In this document: positions 9,255 through 18,562 of the stretch, piece by piece | How positions within the stretch are numbered: position 1 is the first letter of the stretch | Layout of the letters: every line of letters begins with the position of its first letter | Source of the DNA: JAQICB01 sp046482735 | GTDB lineage: Bacteria; Bacteroidota; Bacteroidia; Bacteroidales; UBA1715 | DNA: 64,000 nucleotides | Direction: 5' to 3' | NCBI GenBank assembly: GCA_046482735.1 | Contig: JAWOEL010000130.1 | Coordinates: 52,249 to 116,248, forward strand | Made by a program: the position numbers and the translations under genes | Notes under the pieces: generated by a model | What the model saw: only the letters and a program-made list of their open reading frames with translations | Told to the model about the DNA's origin: nothing | The model's database searches: none

Positions 9255-11090
9255 ATGGATTTATCGTATCGTAAATATATTGTTATTGCATTGTTCATTT
9301 CTGTATCAATTATTTTTATTGGTAGATTTTTTTTCATACAAGTTGTTGACACCTCTTATCAATTAGACGCAGCAAACAATTCGCAACGCTATATAGTTAA
9401 ATACCCAGCACGAGGATTAATTTATGATAGAAACGGTAAATTAATTGTAGCAAATGAGGCTGCATATGATTTAATGGTAGTTCCAGGTCAAGTTTCTCAA
9501 CTAGATACACTTGCATTGATTAATTTATTGAAAATTGATAAAAAGAAATTTATAAAAAATCTTTCAAAAGCAGCGAGCAATAGCTTTAAACCCGAAGCAG
9601 TAGTAAAACAAATAAGTGCAGAAACCTATATCAATCTTCAGGAAAACTTACACCGCTTTCCGGGTTTTTACGTACAAGTTCGTAATGTACGTAAATATCC
9701 ATATAAATCGGCAGGTATATTATTGGGTTACATTCGCGAAGTTGATAAAACCGATATAAGCAACGATTCATATTATAAACAACGAGACTATATAGGTAAA
9801 AGAGGCATAGAACAAATTTACGAAAAACATTTACGAGGAGAGAAAGGCGGAGAATACCAGGTTGTAGACGTTCACGGTCGCGTAAAAGAAAAACTAAAAG
9901 GCGGGGAATACGATAAGCCATCAATACTGGGAAAAAGTATTACAACGACTCTAGATATAGATTTACAAAATTATGGTGAACGTTTAATGAAAAATAAAAT
10001 TGGGTGTATTGTTGCAATTCAACCCTCAACCGGTGAGGTTCTTGCTTTGGTTTCGAGCCCGAGTTTCGATCCCAATATACTTGTTGGTCGTGGTCTTGCA
10101 AAAAATTTCAACAAACTAATATCAGATACACTATTCCCATTATTTAACCGTGCTATCCAAGGAGACCGATATCCACCAGGCTCAACATTTAAAGTACTCA
10201 ATGCACTTGTAGGACTTGAAGAAAATATCATGTCGCAAGAAAACAAAATATCATGCAACATGGGCTATCGAGCAGGAGGACTACACGTTAACTGTCACGA
10301 CCACCCTTCTCCGGTAAATTTAACACAATCTATACAAATGTCATGCAATACGTATTATTGTACAATATTTAGAGCAACATTAGATGCACAAAAATATGGT
10401 AGTGTAACACAAGGATATGAACAATGGCGAAAACACATTGCCTCGTTTGGCTTGGGATTACCATTGGGTATCGATTTACGAGGAGAACGACCGGGATTTA
10501 TACCACAACCATCATATTACAACAGATATTACGGTGAAAACAAATGGAAATCTCTTACAGTAATATCACTTGCTATAGGTCAGGGGGAAATTAGCATGAC
10601 GCCTCTTCAACTGGCAAATACCTCAGCAGCTATAGCAAACAGAGGATATTATTACACACCACATATTGTAAAACAACTAGAAGACACAACAATAGACAAA
10701 CGATTCAAAATACGACATAATACAAGCATAGACCCCGAACACTTTAAGCCGGTAATAGATGGTATGCACAAAGTTATTCATGGAGGTGAGGGTGCTACAG
10801 CACGATATATATCTATTCCCGGAATAGAAATGTGTGGAAAAACCGGCACCGCACAAAATCCACATGGAGAAAATCACTCAATTTTTATGGCTTTTGCACC
10901 AAAAGAAAATCCCGAAATAGCTGTTGCTGTATATGTAGAAAATGCAGGATACGGAAGCACGTGGGCAGCTCCAATAGCTAGTTTAATTATTGAAAATTAT
11001 TTAACAGATAGCGTTCATCGTTCAAGAAAATGGATAGAAAACAGAATGTTAGAATCAGATTTACTTTCAAAAGAAAAAGATGCAAACTAA
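9255..11090 (+). CDS. mrdA: Penicillin-binding protein 2 (elongasome transpeptidase)
   Basis: Class B PBP that crosslinks new lateral wall together with RodA. It has an N-terminal membrane anchor (about 8-28), a dimerisation/pedestal domain starting near YPARGLIYDRNGK, and a transpeptidase domain with the three active-site motifs: STFK with nucleophile Ser310, SCN (Ser363-Asn365) and KTG starting at Lys529. Length (611) is close to that of other Bacteroidota PBP2. The end of the gene overlaps rodA by 11 bases. Confidence 0.95.
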   Translation: MDLSYRKYIVIALFISVSIIFIGRFFFIQVVDTSYQLDAANNSQRYIVKYPARGLIYDRNGKLIVANEAAYDLMVVPGQVSQLDTLALINLLKIDKKKFIKNLSKAASNSFKPEAVVKQISAETYINLQENLHRFPGFYVQVRNVRKYPYKSAGILLGYIREVDKTDISNDSYYKQRDYIGKRGIEQIYEKHLRGEKGGEYQVVDVHGRVKEKLKGGEYDKPSILGKSITTTLDIDLQNYGERLMKNKIGCIVAIQPSTGEVLALVSSPSFDPNILVGRGLAKNFNKLISDTLFPLFNRAIQGDRYPPGSTFKVLNALVGLEENIMSQENKISCNMGYRAGGLHVNCHDHPSPVNLTQSIQMSCNTYYCTIFRATLDAQKYGSVTQGYEQWRKHIASFGLGLPLGIDLRGERPGFIPQPSYYNRYYGENKWKSLTVISLAIGQGEISMTPLQLANTSAAIANRGYYYTPHIVKQLEDTTIDKRFKIRHNTSIDPEHFKPVIDGMHKVIHGGEGATARYISIPGIEMCGKTGTAQNPHGENHSIFMAFAPKENPEIAVAVYVENAGYGSTWAAPIASLIIENYLTDSVHRSRKWIENRMLESDLLSKEKDAN

Positions 11091-12513
11091 ACAATTAAAC
11101 ATACTCAATATTTTTAAACGAATAGATGGATTAACCGTCTTATTATACCTTGCATTAGTTCTCATGGGATGGTTCAATATTTATGCTGCGGTACTCAATG
11201 AAAATTCAACTGGCATATTTGATGTTTCATACAAATACGGCAAACAAATGCTTTGGATAATCGCATCTATTACCCTCGCTGTTTTTATATTGATTATAGA
11301 TAGTAAATTTTATTCGATATTGTCGTATCCTGCATATATATTCATGCTATTATTACTGGCAATAGTAATTTTCATGCCTTCTACCAAAGGACAAAGTTCA
11401 TGGTTTGCCTTAGGTGATTTTAAAATTCAACCTGCTGAATTTGCAAAAATCACAACAGCATTGGTGCTTTCCCGTTATTTAAGTGGATTCAATGTGCGAC
11501 TCAACGAGTGGAAGCATATATACAGAATAGCAGCTATCATTGGAGCGCCGCTCGTATTAATAGCACTTCAACCCGATATAGGAACCACTCTCGTTTACGG
11601 TGTCTTTCTTTTAGTTCTATATAGACAGGGAATGTCTGGCTGGATACTTATTGCAGGACTTATTTCAATACTACTTTTCGTGTTTTCGTTTATGTTTACA
11701 CCACTCTCTGTAAGTATTGTAATGCTTTCTATACTAATGATTATTTTAATTTTATCGATTATATATTATAAATTATCGGTTAAAATATTAATTATCTCAT
11801 TATTAGCTTTTGGATTACCCTGGGCTGTAGTATATTATTTTAATATAGAATATTCAGAAATTGTATTGTTTCTAATAAGTTTTCTTGCTCTTATTATACC
11901 TCTATTTTTATATAGCTACCGAAATAAAATATCAATTTTATTTATATTATTTTTTGTTGGCCTAGGCAGTATTTCCTTTTCATATTCAGTAAATTATATC
12001 TTTAATAACATATTACAAGATCACCACCGAACACGTATTAATGTATTATTCGGATTAGAATCAGACCCTCAGGGAGTCGAGTTTAATGTTATTCAATCCA
12101 AAATAGCAATAGGTTCAGGAGGAGTAACTGGAAAAGGATATCTCCAGGGAACCCAGACTAAACATGATTTTGTACCGGAACAAAGTACCGATTTTATTTT
12201 TTGCACTGTTGGTGAAGAGTGGGGATTTGCCGGAACAAGTACTGTTATCATTTTATTTGTAATACTACTTATCCGATTAATTATTCTGGCAGAAAGACAA
12301 CGATCAATATTTAGCCGTGTATATGGATATTCGGTTGCAGCTATTTTCTTTTTTCATATAATGATAAACATTGGTATGACTGTAGGATTAATGCCGGTAA
12401 TAGGAATACCTCTTCCATTTTTCAGCTATGGGGGGTCATCATTATGGGCTTTTACTATTTTATTGTTTATATTCATAAAATTAGATTCAGACAGAGACTC
12501 ATTAATCTATTAA
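11080..12513 (+). CDS. rodA: Rod shape glycosyltransferase RodA (SEDS family)
   Basis: Peptidoglycan polymerase of the SEDS family that works with PBP2. It is polytopic, with family landmarks STKGQSSWFALGDFKIQPAE (about 101-120, holding the E/K region), a conserved LQPDIGTTL, and the C-terminal PVIGIPLPFFSYGGSS. At 477 residues it is longer than the 370-420 of many RodA. The extra length is a hydrophobic insertion in the middle (about 195-310), which I believe is common in Bacteroidota. It starts inside the pbp2 gene, so translation is probably coupled. Confidence 0.94.
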   Translation: MQTKQLNILNIFKRIDGLTVLLYLALVLMGWFNIYAAVLNENSTGIFDVSYKYGKQMLWIIASITLAVFILIIDSKFYSILSYPAYIFMLLLLAIVIFMPSTKGQSSWFALGDFKIQPAEFAKITTALVLSRYLSGFNVRLNEWKHIYRIAAIIGAPLVLIALQPDIGTTLVYGVFLLVLYRQGMSGWILIAGLISILLFVFSFMFTPLSVSIVMLSILMIILILSIIYYKLSVKILIISLLAFGLPWAVVYYFNIEYSEIVLFLISFLALIIPLFLYSYRNKISILFILFFVGLGSISFSYSVNYIFNNILQDHHRTRINVLFGLESDPQGVEFNVIQSKIAIGSGGVTGKGYLQGTQTKHDFVPEQSTDFIFCTVGEEWGFAGTSTVIILFVILLIRLIILAERQRSIFSRVYGYSVAAIFFFHIMINIGMTVGLMPVIGIPLPFFSYGGSSLWAFTILLFIFIKLDSDRDSLIY

Positions 12514-12516
12514 AAT

Positions 12517-12547
12517 TTTGTGGAGAATTTATTTTTTTGTACTTTTA
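12517..12547 (+). promoter_or_regulatory. Probable promoter for ssb-gldE-gldD
   Basis: A TTTG -33 box (12517-12520), a 19-base spacer and TACTTTTA (12540-12547), which differs from TAnnTTTG only in its last base. It lies 31 bases before the ssb ATG. Confidence 0.45.
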
Positions 12548-12578
12548 TTCTATTGTTTAATTTAAAAATCGCAATAAC

Positions 12579-13034
12579 ATGATTAACAAAGTTATTTTAA
12601 TTGGAAATGTAGGAGCAGACCCGGATGTACGATATGTAAGTGACGGCATACCGGTAGCTCGCGTAAGGCTTGCCACTTCAGAAGTGTACATAAACAAGCA
12701 AAAAGAAAAAGTAGAAAATACCGAATGGCATAATATTGTTTTATGGCGCGGTCTTGCTAAAACAACAGAAGATTATGTTGTAAAAGGTATGAAATTATAC
12801 ATTGAAGGAAAAATCACGTATAGAACTTACGAACAAGATGGCGTAACAAAGTTTTTTACTGAAATTGTAGCAAACGATATGAAATTTTTGAGTAAGAAAT
12901 CAGATGTTAATTCATCATCTTCTAACAATTCGGGTTCAAACACACAAAACAACAATAGCAACACACAAAACAATTCTGTTGCAGAACCTGATATTGATTT
13001 ATCAAATCAACCTGATGATGATTTGCCATTTTAA
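12579..13034 (+). CDS. ssb: Single-stranded DNA-binding protein
   Basis: Binds and protects single-stranded DNA in replication and repair. The OB-fold domain spans about residues 1-105 (MINKVILIGNVGADPDVRY). A low-complexity Asn/Ser/Gln linker (about 110-135) leads to the acidic tip DDDLPF that recruits partner proteins. The linker is encoded by two near-identical 14-base repeats (12939-12952 and 12960-12973). ssb-gldE-gldD is a known gliding-gene arrangement in Bacteroidota. Confidence 0.96.
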   Translation: MINKVILIGNVGADPDVRYVSDGIPVARVRLATSEVYINKQKEKVENTEWHNIVLWRGLAKTTEDYVVKGMKLYIEGKITYRTYEQDGVTKFFTEIVANDMKFLSKKSDVNSSSSNNSGSNTQNNNSNTQNNSVAEPDIDLSNQPDDDLPF

Positions 13035-13057
13035 CATTCTAAATTAAATTACAAACT

Positions 13058-14386
13058 TTGGATCCTGACGCCTCGATACTATATATTTTTGACTTTGCAA
13101 TAACATATACCCCTTTAAGTTTTAACATGCAATTAGGACTTATTTTTATAGGTATATTATTATGTTTTTCAGCCATCATTTCTGGCTCTAAAATTGCATA
13201 TTTTTCATTATCTACTACGCAAATTCAAAAAATAAAAAAGTCAGGCACCAAACGTGCACAACTAACATTAAAGCACTTAAAACAACCACAATTGCTTTTA
13301 GCAAATATTCTTATCGGAAACAATTTTGTGAATATTGCAATTGTGGTTATTTCTTCTTATATATCTAATGTAATATTTGATTTTTCTCACCAGCCTCTAC
13401 AAGGAACGCTTTTTATTGTAATAGTTGTAACATTTCTTCTGCTACTATTTGGTGAGATTATTCCAAAAATTTATGCACAGTATTTCGCTAAACAATTCAG
13501 CCTATTTATGGCATATCCTCTCCTCTTTTTACATAAAATGTGTAGCCCCTTTAGTTCTTTCCTAATGAAATCATCGTCCAGCATTAGAAATAAAAAAATA
13601 CGTAAAAATTATATTTCTATGGACGACGTATCGGAGGCATTACAGGTAGCATCAGAAAATTTTGAAGAAGAGGAAAAAGATTTTTTAGAAGGTATCGTTA
13701 AACTAAAAAGCATAGACGTTACAACAATTATGCATCCGCGGGTAGATATTGTAGCAGTAGATATAGACTGGGATTTTTCTGAGGTACTCAAAATTATAAC
13801 TCATGCTGGATATTCTCGTATTCCGGTATATGAAGAATCATTTGACACAATTAAAGGAGTATTGTATGTAAAAGATTTACTTATGCACTTGCAAAAACCA
13901 GCTGATTTTCGCTGGCAATCATTTATCCGCGAACCTTATATAATTCCTGAATCAAAAAAAATTGATGACTTACTCGAAGAATTTCAAATATATAAAGTGC
14001 ACCTTGCAATAGTAGTTGATGAATATGGTGGCACATCAGGCATTGTAACTCTGGAAGATATTTTAGAAGAAATTATTGGAGATATACACGATGAATTTGA
14101 CGATGAAGACCTACTTTACACCAAAATAAATGAGTTTACCTATATTTTTGATGGTAAAATTTCGCTTCATGATGTAATAAAAATATATGATTTAGATGAT
14201 GATTTTTTTGAAGAAGATAAAGGTGAAGCTGACACACTTGCGGGACTGATTTTAGAAATTACCGGCGATTTTCCAAAACTATTTGAGGAAATACCATACA
14301 AAAACATTACATTTATAATTGAAGCAGAAAATAAAAGACGGATAAAAAAAATAAAAACAATTCTTCATTCAGAAAATAACACATAA
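13058..14386 (+). CDS. gldE: Gliding motility-associated CBS-domain membrane protein GldE
   Basis: Member of the CorC/HlyC-like CNNM family placed between ssb and gldD, the context that defines GldE. An N-terminal DUF21 membrane domain has about four segments (within about 22-165). A pair of CBS domains follows (about 205-330, including TTIMHPRVDIVAVD and DEYGGTSGIVTLEDILEEI), then a C-terminal CorC_HlyC domain. I start it at TTG 13058 because the resulting MDPD N-terminus is what I recall for the family; the next in-frame ATG (13127) would cut into the first helix. It abuts gldD with a one-base overlap. It is thought to assist GldD in T9SS/gliding; a transport function is not established. 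Confidence 0.88.
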   Translation: MDPDASILYIFDFAITYTPLSFNMQLGLIFIGILLCFSAIISGSKIAYFSLSTTQIQKIKKSGTKRAQLTLKHLKQPQLLLANILIGNNFVNIAIVVISSYISNVIFDFSHQPLQGTLFIVIVVTFLLLLFGEIIPKIYAQYFAKQFSLFMAYPLLFLHKMCSPFSSFLMKSSSSIRNKKIRKNYISMDDVSEALQVASENFEEEEKDFLEGIVKLKSIDVTTIMHPRVDIVAVDIDWDFSEVLKIITHAGYSRIPVYEESFDTIKGVLYVKDLLMHLQKPADFRWQSFIREPYIIPESKKIDDLLEEFQIYKVHLAIVVDEYGGTSGIVTLEDILEEIIGDIHDEFDDEDLLYTKINEFTYIFDGKISLHDVIKIYDLDDDFFEEDKGEADTLAGLILEITGDFPKLFEEIPYKNITFIIEAENKRRIKKIKTILHSENNT

Positions 14387-14991
14387 TGAAAAAACTACTT
14401 CTACTCCTACTATCATCTATTAGCATAATTTCTTGCGTTGAACGTTCCATTCATAAACCAAAACAACGTGGTTATTTTCGTATAGATTTACCACAAGAAA
14501 AATCAAAGTCATATTATTCATTTTCAAACGATACTTTTCCATATAACTTCAAACTTCCAACATATGCAAAAATTGCTATAGACAGTTCAAAATCAGCAGA
14601 CCCTTATTGGCTAAATATTCAATATCCTGATTTTAACGCAACTATACATATTAGTTATAAACATATACAACAAAATGTTAATAAATTTGTTGAAGATGCT
14701 CATTTTCTTGCATATAAACATGATATAAAAGCTGAAGCTATACGAGTTCAGGAATTCCATTACGAAGACAAAAAAGTACATGGTCTTTTATTTGATATTA
14801 AAGGTGATGCCGCATCGGTAAAGCAATTTTTTGTAACAGACAGCATACAACATTTTGTTCGTGGAGCACTCTATTTCAATGTTCCGCCAAACAAAGACTC
14901 TTTAGCTCCGGTTATTTCATATATGCATAATGATATTGTTGAGTTAATTAGTAATTTTAAATGGAATCCTGAATTTAAACATACACAATAA
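14386..14991 (+). CDS. gldD: Gliding motility lipoprotein GldD
   Basis: Outer-envelope lipoprotein needed for gliding/T9SS function in Flavobacterium. It has a lipoprotein signal with Cys17 (SIISC), then the family signature KPKQRGYFRIDLPQ (about 24-37) and a predicted globular domain with no known fold. The 201 residues are normal for GldD. ATG overlaps the gldE stop by one base, and its own stop overlaps the galE start by one base. Together with gldH (57.0 kb) and a T9SS-sorted protease it indicates a type IX secretion system, whose core genes lie outside the window. Confidence 0.9.
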   Translation: MKKLLLLLLSSISIISCVERSIHKPKQRGYFRIDLPQEKSKSYYSFSNDTFPYNFKLPTYAKIAIDSSKSADPYWLNIQYPDFNATIHISYKHIQQNVNKFVEDAHFLAYKHDIKAEAIRVQEFHYEDKKVHGLLFDIKGDAASVKQFFVTDSIQHFVRGALYFNVPPNKDSLAPVISYMHNDIVELISNFKWNPEFKHTQ

Positions 14992-16016
14992 TGGCAAAAA
15001 TATTAGTTACCGGTGGATTAGGATATATTGGTTCTCACACTGTTGTCGAATTAATTAAACACAAACACGATGTAATTATTATAGATAATCTATCGAATTC
15101 CGATATTATAATATTAGAAAAAATATATTCGATAACTAATATTATGCCGGCATATGAACAAGTAGATATATGTGATATGGAAAAACTAAATACCGTGTTT
15201 TCAACATATCCTAATATAGATGCTATAATACATTTTGCCGCTTTCAAAGCTGTAGGTGAATCTGTCGAAGATTCTTTGAAATATTATAAAAATAATGTCT
15301 CCGGTATGATACATATACTGCAATGTATGAAAACATATAATGTACCTCATATTATTTTTTCTTCATCATGCACCGTTTATGGACAACCTGCAGAACTTCC
15401 TGTAACAGAAAAAGCTCCGATACAAAAAGCCACGTCACCATATGGTAACACAAAACAAATATGCGAAGAAATACTATCTGATGCAATACATTCATATAAC
15501 AGTTTTTCGGCAATAATACTCCGTTATTTCAATCCTGTAGGTGCTCATGAAAGCGGAATAATCGGAGAATTACCCAAAGGGGTCCCCAATAATTTAGTGC
15601 CATTTATTACTCAAACAGCTGCTGGTATACGTGATGAGTTAAAAATATTTGGTGATGATTACAATACGCCCGATGGCTCAGCTATACGCGATTATATATA
15701 TGTTGTAGACCTTGCACGAGCACATGTAATTGCAGCCAACAGATTAATAACAAATTCAAACAAACGCGAATGCGAGGTGTTTAATTTAGGAACAGGTACA
15801 GGGGTTTCTGTTTTAGAAATGGTACACACATTTGAAAAAGCAACTGGCATACAAATACCTTATACTATTGTTGAGAGACGTGCTGGCGATATTGAAAAAG
15901 TATGGGCAGACACAAAATATGCAAACACCGAACTTGGATGGAAAGCAGAAACACCCCTCAAAAATATTTTAGCAAGTGCTTGGGAGTGGGAAAAAAATAT
16001 TCGTCATATCATCTGA
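14991..16016 (+). CDS. galE: UDP-glucose 4-epimerase
   Basis: Interconverts UDP-glucose and UDP-galactose (extended SDR family). The NAD-binding loop is GGLGYIGS (residues 8-15). The active site has SSSCTVYG and the YGNTK (Tyr-x3-Lys) pair, and the downstream NPVGAHESGIIGE segment is characteristic of GalE. Length (341) is standard. It shares one base with gldD, so it could be translated with it. Use of the product in glycan or LPS synthesis is an inference. Confidence 0.94.
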   Translation: MAKILVTGGLGYIGSHTVVELIKHKHDVIIIDNLSNSDIIILEKIYSITNIMPAYEQVDICDMEKLNTVFSTYPNIDAIIHFAAFKAVGESVEDSLKYYKNNVSGMIHILQCMKTYNVPHIIFSSSCTVYGQPAELPVTEKAPIQKATSPYGNTKQICEEILSDAIHSYNSFSAIILRYFNPVGAHESGIIGELPKGVPNNLVPFITQTAAGIRDELKIFGDDYNTPDGSAIRDYIYVVDLARAHVIAANRLITNSNKRECEVFNLGTGTGVSVLEMVHTFEKATGIQIPYTIVERRAGDIEKVWADTKYANTELGWKAETPLKNILASAWEWEKNIRHII

Positions 16017-16045
16017 ATTATTTAAATAAACACCCCAAAATATAC

Positions 16046-16072
16046 AATAAGTAGAAAAAACCTCTACCTATT
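16046..16072. terminator. Possible bidirectional terminator between galE and rseP
   Basis: An imperfect inverted repeat, AATAaGTAGA and TCTACcTATT with a 7-base A/C loop, lies between the convergent galE and rseP genes. The run of T's is poor, so this is tentative. Confidence 0.3.
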
Positions 16073-16076
16073 AACA

Positions 16077-17381
16077 TTAAAACAACCTTCCAAAATCAAG
16101 GACAATTGCATACAAAAACAAAGCTAATATAATTGTCATACCAATTCTTTGGGCACGTTCGAGAAAATTATCACTGGGCTTTTTCCCGACTATTAACTCA
16201 TATATCAAAAACATAAGATGGCCACCATCTAAGCCAGGAATTGGTAATAAATTCATAAAGCCGATAATAAGCGAAAATAAAGCAGTCAAAGACCAAAACC
16301 ACTGCCAATTCCATGAAGTATCATATAATTTTCCCATAGACACAAAACTTCCCAATTGCTGAGACCCCTCTTTGGTAAAAATTAATTTAAGCTGCTTTAC
16401 ATAATACCACAAATTAGAAAACCCCATACTTACACCTGCAGGTATAGATTCTAATAAACCATACTCTCTTTGCTCAAAATCATATATCTGCTCAAGAGAT
16501 TTTCTGTATACACCAATTTTTCCATTTTCTGATGGCATAATAGAAAGAGAATCCGGATAACCATGTCTGCGAATTTTCAAATACGTCTGTGTCTCAGCAA
16601 AAGAAGGTGCAACTTTCACAAAATCCATAAAAGAAGGTGTTGAGATTGTATCTATACCTATAATTTTATCATTTTTTCGCACACCCGCTTTTTGTGCAGG
16701 AGAATTATCTATTACAGAATCAGCAATAAAAGGAATAAAATTAGTAATGAACAAAGGATTTTGAGTTTCCAATAATTTAGATTGTAAATCATCCGGTAAA
16801 TCAACCGTAACTTCACTTCCATTGCGCAATACAGTTACTTTATCAGCCTTGTCTATAACAATTTTAGACACAACATCTCCCAATTGTTCAGGAGTTTCAC
16901 CATCAACAGAGAGAACAATATCACCGTGCTTAAGTCCGGCATCAAGAGCTAAAGAATCACAATATATACCATGTTCAGCATTTTCCATAGGTAAATATTT
17001 TTCTCCCCATACATATAATATTGCAGAGTATATAATAAAAGCAAGAATGAAATTAAATATAACCCCACCGGAAATTATCAAAAACCTCTGCCCTAATGTT
17101 TTAGAACGATACTCCCATTCTTTCGGTTTTTGAGATTTATGCGATTTATCCAAAGATTCGTCGATCATACCCGATATTTTACAATATCCACCAAAAGGCA
17201 GCCATCCGAGACCATAAGTTGTATCTCCTTTTTTGAATTTAAATAATGAAAACCAGGGATTAAAAAAAAGATAAAATTTTTCTACCCGGGCTTTAAATAT
17301 TTTGGCAAACATAAAATGCCCCAATTCATGAATAAATACCAGAATAGAAAGACTTAATAAAAGTTGTATAGTTTGTATCAT
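16077..17381 (-). CDS. rseP: RIP zinc metalloprotease RseP (site-2 protease)
   Basis: Intramembrane protease that cleaves anti-sigma factors and, in other bacteria, remnant signal peptides. The first membrane segment carries the zinc motif HELGH, and the C-terminal part has NLLPIPGLDGGH with the third metal ligand. One to two PDZ domains lie between (about 130-300, for instance DNSPAQKAGVRKNDKI). The open frame reaches a GTG at 17390, but I prefer the ATG at 17381, which puts HELGH inside the first helix and leaves 11 bases after the dxr stop. Last gene of M23-dxr-rseP; dxr-rseP is a common pairing. Confidence 0.93.
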   Translation of the reverse strand: MIQTIQLLLSLSILVFIHELGHFMFAKIFKARVEKFYLFFNPWFSLFKFKKGDTTYGLGWLPFGGYCKISGMIDESLDKSHKSQKPKEWEYRSKTLGQRFLIISGGVIFNFILAFIIYSAILYVWGEKYLPMENAEHGIYCDSLALDAGLKHGDIVLSVDGETPEQLGDVVSKIVIDKADKVTVLRNGSEVTVDLPDDLQSKLLETQNPLFITNFIPFIADSVIDNSPAQKAGVRKNDKIIGIDTISTPSFMDFVKVAPSFAETQTYLKIRRHGYPDSLSIMPSENGKIGVYRKSLEQIYDFEQREYGLLESIPAGVSMGFSNLWYYVKQLKLIFTKEGSQQLGSFVSMGKLYDTSWNWQWFWSLTALFSLIIGFMNLLPIPGLDGGHLMFLIYELIVGKKPSDNFLERAQRIGMTIILALFLYAIVLDFGRLF

Positions 17382-17392
17382 TATAAACACAT

Positions 17393-18547
17393 TTAAATTA
17401 TAGAACGAGCATATTGTATAGCCTCATTATGAGTTAACACATAATCATTGAGTTGAGGATTGGCTATAAAATCCACATAACTCATTGTTTTTTCTATTAT
17501 TTCGGACATTTTACAAAATGATATTTTATCATGCAAAAATGCTTCTACCGCCACCTCATTAGCAGCATTCATTATACAAGGCATATTACCATTACGAGAA
17601 ATAGCTTCAAATGCGAGAGCTAAATTTCTAAATACAGACATATCCGGTTTTTCGAAATTCAATTCCGGATAATCAAAAAAACTAAACCGGGGAAAATCTG
17701 CATATATACGTTCGGGAAAAGTTAACGCGTACTGTATAGGTAATTTCATATCGGGTAACCCCATCTGTGCTTTTACAGAACCATCCGAAAACTGAACAGC
17801 AGAATGCACAATAGATTGTGGATGCACAACAATTTCAATATCTTTCGGCTCAACTCCAAACAACCACTTCGCCTCAATCATTTCCAACCCCTTATTCATA
17901 AGACTTGCCGAATCAATAGTCACTTTATTTCCCATATCCCAATTCGGATGTTTTAATGCATCAGCTTTCGATATAGAGTTAAGCTGAGAAGAAGAATATG
18001 AACGAAATGGCCCACCGGAAGCTGTTAATACAATTTTCTCCGGCACATTACCATACGATAATTCACCGGTTAAACATTGAAAAATTGCAGAATGTTCAGA
18101 ATCTATCGGTATTATAGAAGATGTATGTTTTTGTAGTAACATATCAACCAACTGACCAGCAACAACCAAGACCTCTTTATTTGCCAAGGCCACAACCTTA
18201 TCATGCTTAATAGCCTCGATAACAGGCAACAATCCGGCATACCCAACCAAGGCCCCCACAACAATATCTATACAATCCATTGTTACAACATCGACCAAAG
18301 ATTCTTCACCGGCAAACACTTTTATATCATAGGGATCAAGTTGCTCAAATACATACGCATAAAGTTCTTTATTACTAATAATTACTGTATTAGGAATATA
18401 CTTTATTGCCTGGCGAATTAATAAATCCGCATTATTATGAGCAGTAAGAACCTCTACAACAAATCGTTCCGGATTTTTGTCTATCACTTCAAGTGTCTGA
18501 GTTCCAATAGAACCAGTAGAACCTAAAATAGCTATATGTTTTTTCAT
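17393..18547 (-). CDS. dxr: 1-deoxy-D-xylulose 5-phosphate reductoisomerase
   Basis: Second step of the non-mevalonate isoprenoid pathway, converting DXP to MEP with NADPH. The NADPH-binding loop is ILGSTGSIG (7-15), and the metal/substrate site includes PIDSEHSA and LTASGGPFRSY, followed by HPNWDMG and the VHPQSIVHS stretch. Length (384) is standard. It is 15 bases downstream of the M23 peptidase gene and just upstream of rseP. Confidence 0.96.
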   Translation of the reverse strand: MKKHIAILGSTGSIGTQTLEVIDKNPERFVVEVLTAHNNADLLIRQAIKYIPNTVIISNKELYAYVFEQLDPYDIKVFAGEESLVDVVTMDCIDIVVGALVGYAGLLPVIEAIKHDKVVALANKEVLVVAGQLVDMLLQKHTSSIIPIDSEHSAIFQCLTGELSYGNVPEKIVLTASGGPFRSYSSSQLNSISKADALKHPNWDMGNKVTIDSASLMNKGLEMIEAKWLFGVEPKDIEIVVHPQSIVHSAVQFSDGSVKAQMGLPDMKLPIQYALTFPERIYADFPRFSFFDYPELNFEKPDMSVFRNLALAFEAISRNGNMPCIMNAANEVAVEAFLHDKISFCKMSEIIEKTMSYVDFIANPQLNDYVLTHNEAIQYARSII

Positions 18548-18562
18548 CTATACACGTTCAAT

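Noticed and set aside
12939..12973. Two 14-base direct repeats resembling a mini-CRISPR or microsatellite
   Set aside because: They encode the Asn/Thr/Gln linker of SSB in frame and are only two units.
16822..17133. 103-residue plus-strand frame opposite rseP
   Set aside because: Antisense to a well-supported gene and no family resemblance; a shadow frame.
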